NCBI GenBank assembly: GCA_003646935.1
Contig: QMLW01000129.1
Span: forward strand, 1-6,212
Source of the DNA: Deltaproteobacteria bacterium
GTDB lineage: Bacteria > Desulfobacterota > DSM-4660 > Desulfatiglandales > B25-G16
Length of the DNA: 6,212 bases
Reading direction: 5' to 3'
Shown: piece after piece, positions 5,401-6,212 of the stretch
Numbering within the stretch: the stretch's first letter is position 1
Layout of the letters: each line of letters begins with the position of its first letter
Position numbers and translations under genes: made by a program
Notes under the pieces: generated by a model
The model's input: the letters and a program-made list of their open reading frames with translations, nothing else
What the model was told of the DNA's origin: nothing
Database searches by the model: none

Positions 5401-6212
5401 TTACTCCGAGATGCTCGTCATGAGCTGGTGCTTGGCGTGGCGGAAGAAGTGGACCAGGGGCCGCCTCGACGGGCACACGTAGTCGCAGCACCCGCACTCG
5501 ATGCAGGAGAAAAGCCCCCCGTGCGCCGCCTCCTCGAAGCGCTCCTTGGCGCAGTACATGGACAGCATCCCGGGCACCAGGTTCACGGGGCACACCGCCA
5601 CACACCTGCCGCAGTTGATGCACTCCCGGTACTCCCCCACCACGGTGATCTCTTCATCGGTAAGCGCAAAGAGCCCCCCTGCCTCCCGTCCCAGGGGAAC
5701 ACTGAGATCGTAGTGGGCAAAGCCGGTGAGAGGCCCGCCGATAACGAGCTTGGCCGGCTCGCTTTGAAACCCCCCTAAAGCCTCCACCAGGTCGGCGATG
5801 GTGGTGCCGATGGGGACCTTCACGATCCCCGCCCTTCCCAGGGCGCCTCCCCCCACGGTGAGGGTGGTGGTGAGCGGCGGGCTGCCGGTAAGAAGGCTCT
5901 CCCCCAGGCAGATGACCGCCTCAAGAGAGCACAGGGCCACGCCCACATCCCGGGGGTGGCCGTAGGGAAGGGGTACCTCGCGGCCTAACGCCGCCTTGAT
6001 CAAAGGCACCGGAAGCCCGATGGGGTATCTTCTGCCGTTCAGGCCCACCACCGAGGTGGTCTCCTCCTCGTCTGCCGCTGCCAGGCCCATCAGGGGCTGG
6101 GGTGCCGGGAGGGTTCTGTCCACCGCGAGGACCACCCGCTCGGCGCCGCTCACGGCCTTGAGCGAGGCAATGCCGATGCTCAAGGCCTCGGTCTCGATCC
6201 CCGCCAGATACC
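5401..6212 (-). CDS. rnfC: RnfC, C-terminal 269 residues (5' end outside window)
   Basis: The frame is open to the right edge, so the N-terminal third to half of RnfC (usually about 430 aa or more) is missing; the TTG at 6181-6183 is internal. Residue numbers below count from the first whole codon in the window. The visible part covers the end of the NADH/FMN domain, the SLBB-like region (TVGGGALGRAGIVKVPIGT) and two C-terminal [4Fe-4S] clusters: C197, C200, C203, C207-P and C236, C239, C242, C246-P, the second in the family form CIECGCCDYVCPSRRPL. RnfC is the peripheral cytoplasmic subunit that exchanges electrons with NADH. The usual YPQGGEKQLI block reads YPIGLPVPLI (62-71), and the usual NVGT-type block reads CSLEAV (94-99), so this is a divergent RnfC. 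The stop TAA is 10 nt before the rnfD ATG, consistent with one transcript. Confidence 0.93.
   Translation of the reverse strand, partial: YLAGIETEALSIGIASLKAVSGAERVVLAVDRTLPAPQPLMGLAAADEEETTSVVGLNGRRYPIGLPVPLIKAALGREVPLPYGHPRDVGVALCSLEAVICLGESLLTGSPPLTTTLTVGGGALGRAGIVKVPIGTTIADLVEALGGFQSEPAKLVIGGPLTGFAHYDLSVPLGREAGGLFALTDEEITVVGEYRECINCGRCVAVCPVNLVPGMLSMYCAKERFEEAAHGGLFSCIECGCCDYVCPSRRPLVHFFRHAKHQLMTSISE

Overview
The window holds most of a bacterial rnf operon (Rhodobacter nitrogen fixation-type, Na+/H+-translocating ferredoxin:NAD+ oxidoreductase), all on the minus strand, in the common order rnfC-D-G-E-A-B. It reads from the right edge, where rnfC is cut, leftward to rnfB, which ends at 374. 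The operon is G+C-rich. The left ~370 bases are visibly A+T-richer and carry the 3' end of an unrelated plus-strand gene that converges on rnfB.

Layout, left to right: 2-175, C-terminal 57 codons of a plus-strand gene, possibly a PilZ-domain protein; 176-373, A+T-rich gap with no convincing gene or terminator; 374-2425, rnfB, an unusual fusion of a three-cluster RnfB to a complete GltD/NfnB-like FAD- and NAD(P)H-binding module; 2426-2548, a gap filled by CCGTTCA-type heptamer repeats that form a long imperfect palindrome; 2549-3124, rnfA; 3125-3278, a second gap with related repeat words; 3279-3887, rnfE; 3887-4447, rnfG; 4440-5390, rnfD; 5401-6212, 3' part of rnfC. rnfC-D-G-E are tightly coupled (10-nt gap, 8-nt overlap, 1-nt overlap), whereas rnfA is set off on both sides by repeat-bearing gaps.

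How the parts work together: in Rnf, electrons pass between a cytoplasmic ferredoxin/RnfB side and an NADH/RnfC side through RnfA/E intramembrane iron-sulfur and RnfD/G covalent flavins, coupled to ion transport. Three things here depart from the textbook complex. RnfB carries its own NAD(P)H:FAD:Fe-S module. The visible part of RnfC has lost two normally invariant blocks around its nucleotide/flavin domain. RnfD lacks the canonical flavinylation motif. Together these suggest, as inference, a variant Rnf in which nicotinamide-nucleotide chemistry has moved, or been duplicated, to the RnfB arm.

Organism: an anaerobic bacterium is likely. The G+C-rich Rnf operon, Fe-S-rich fusion protein and heptamer-repeat-filled gaps would fit Desulfobacterota or a similar anaerobic lineage, but nothing in the window fixes the taxon.
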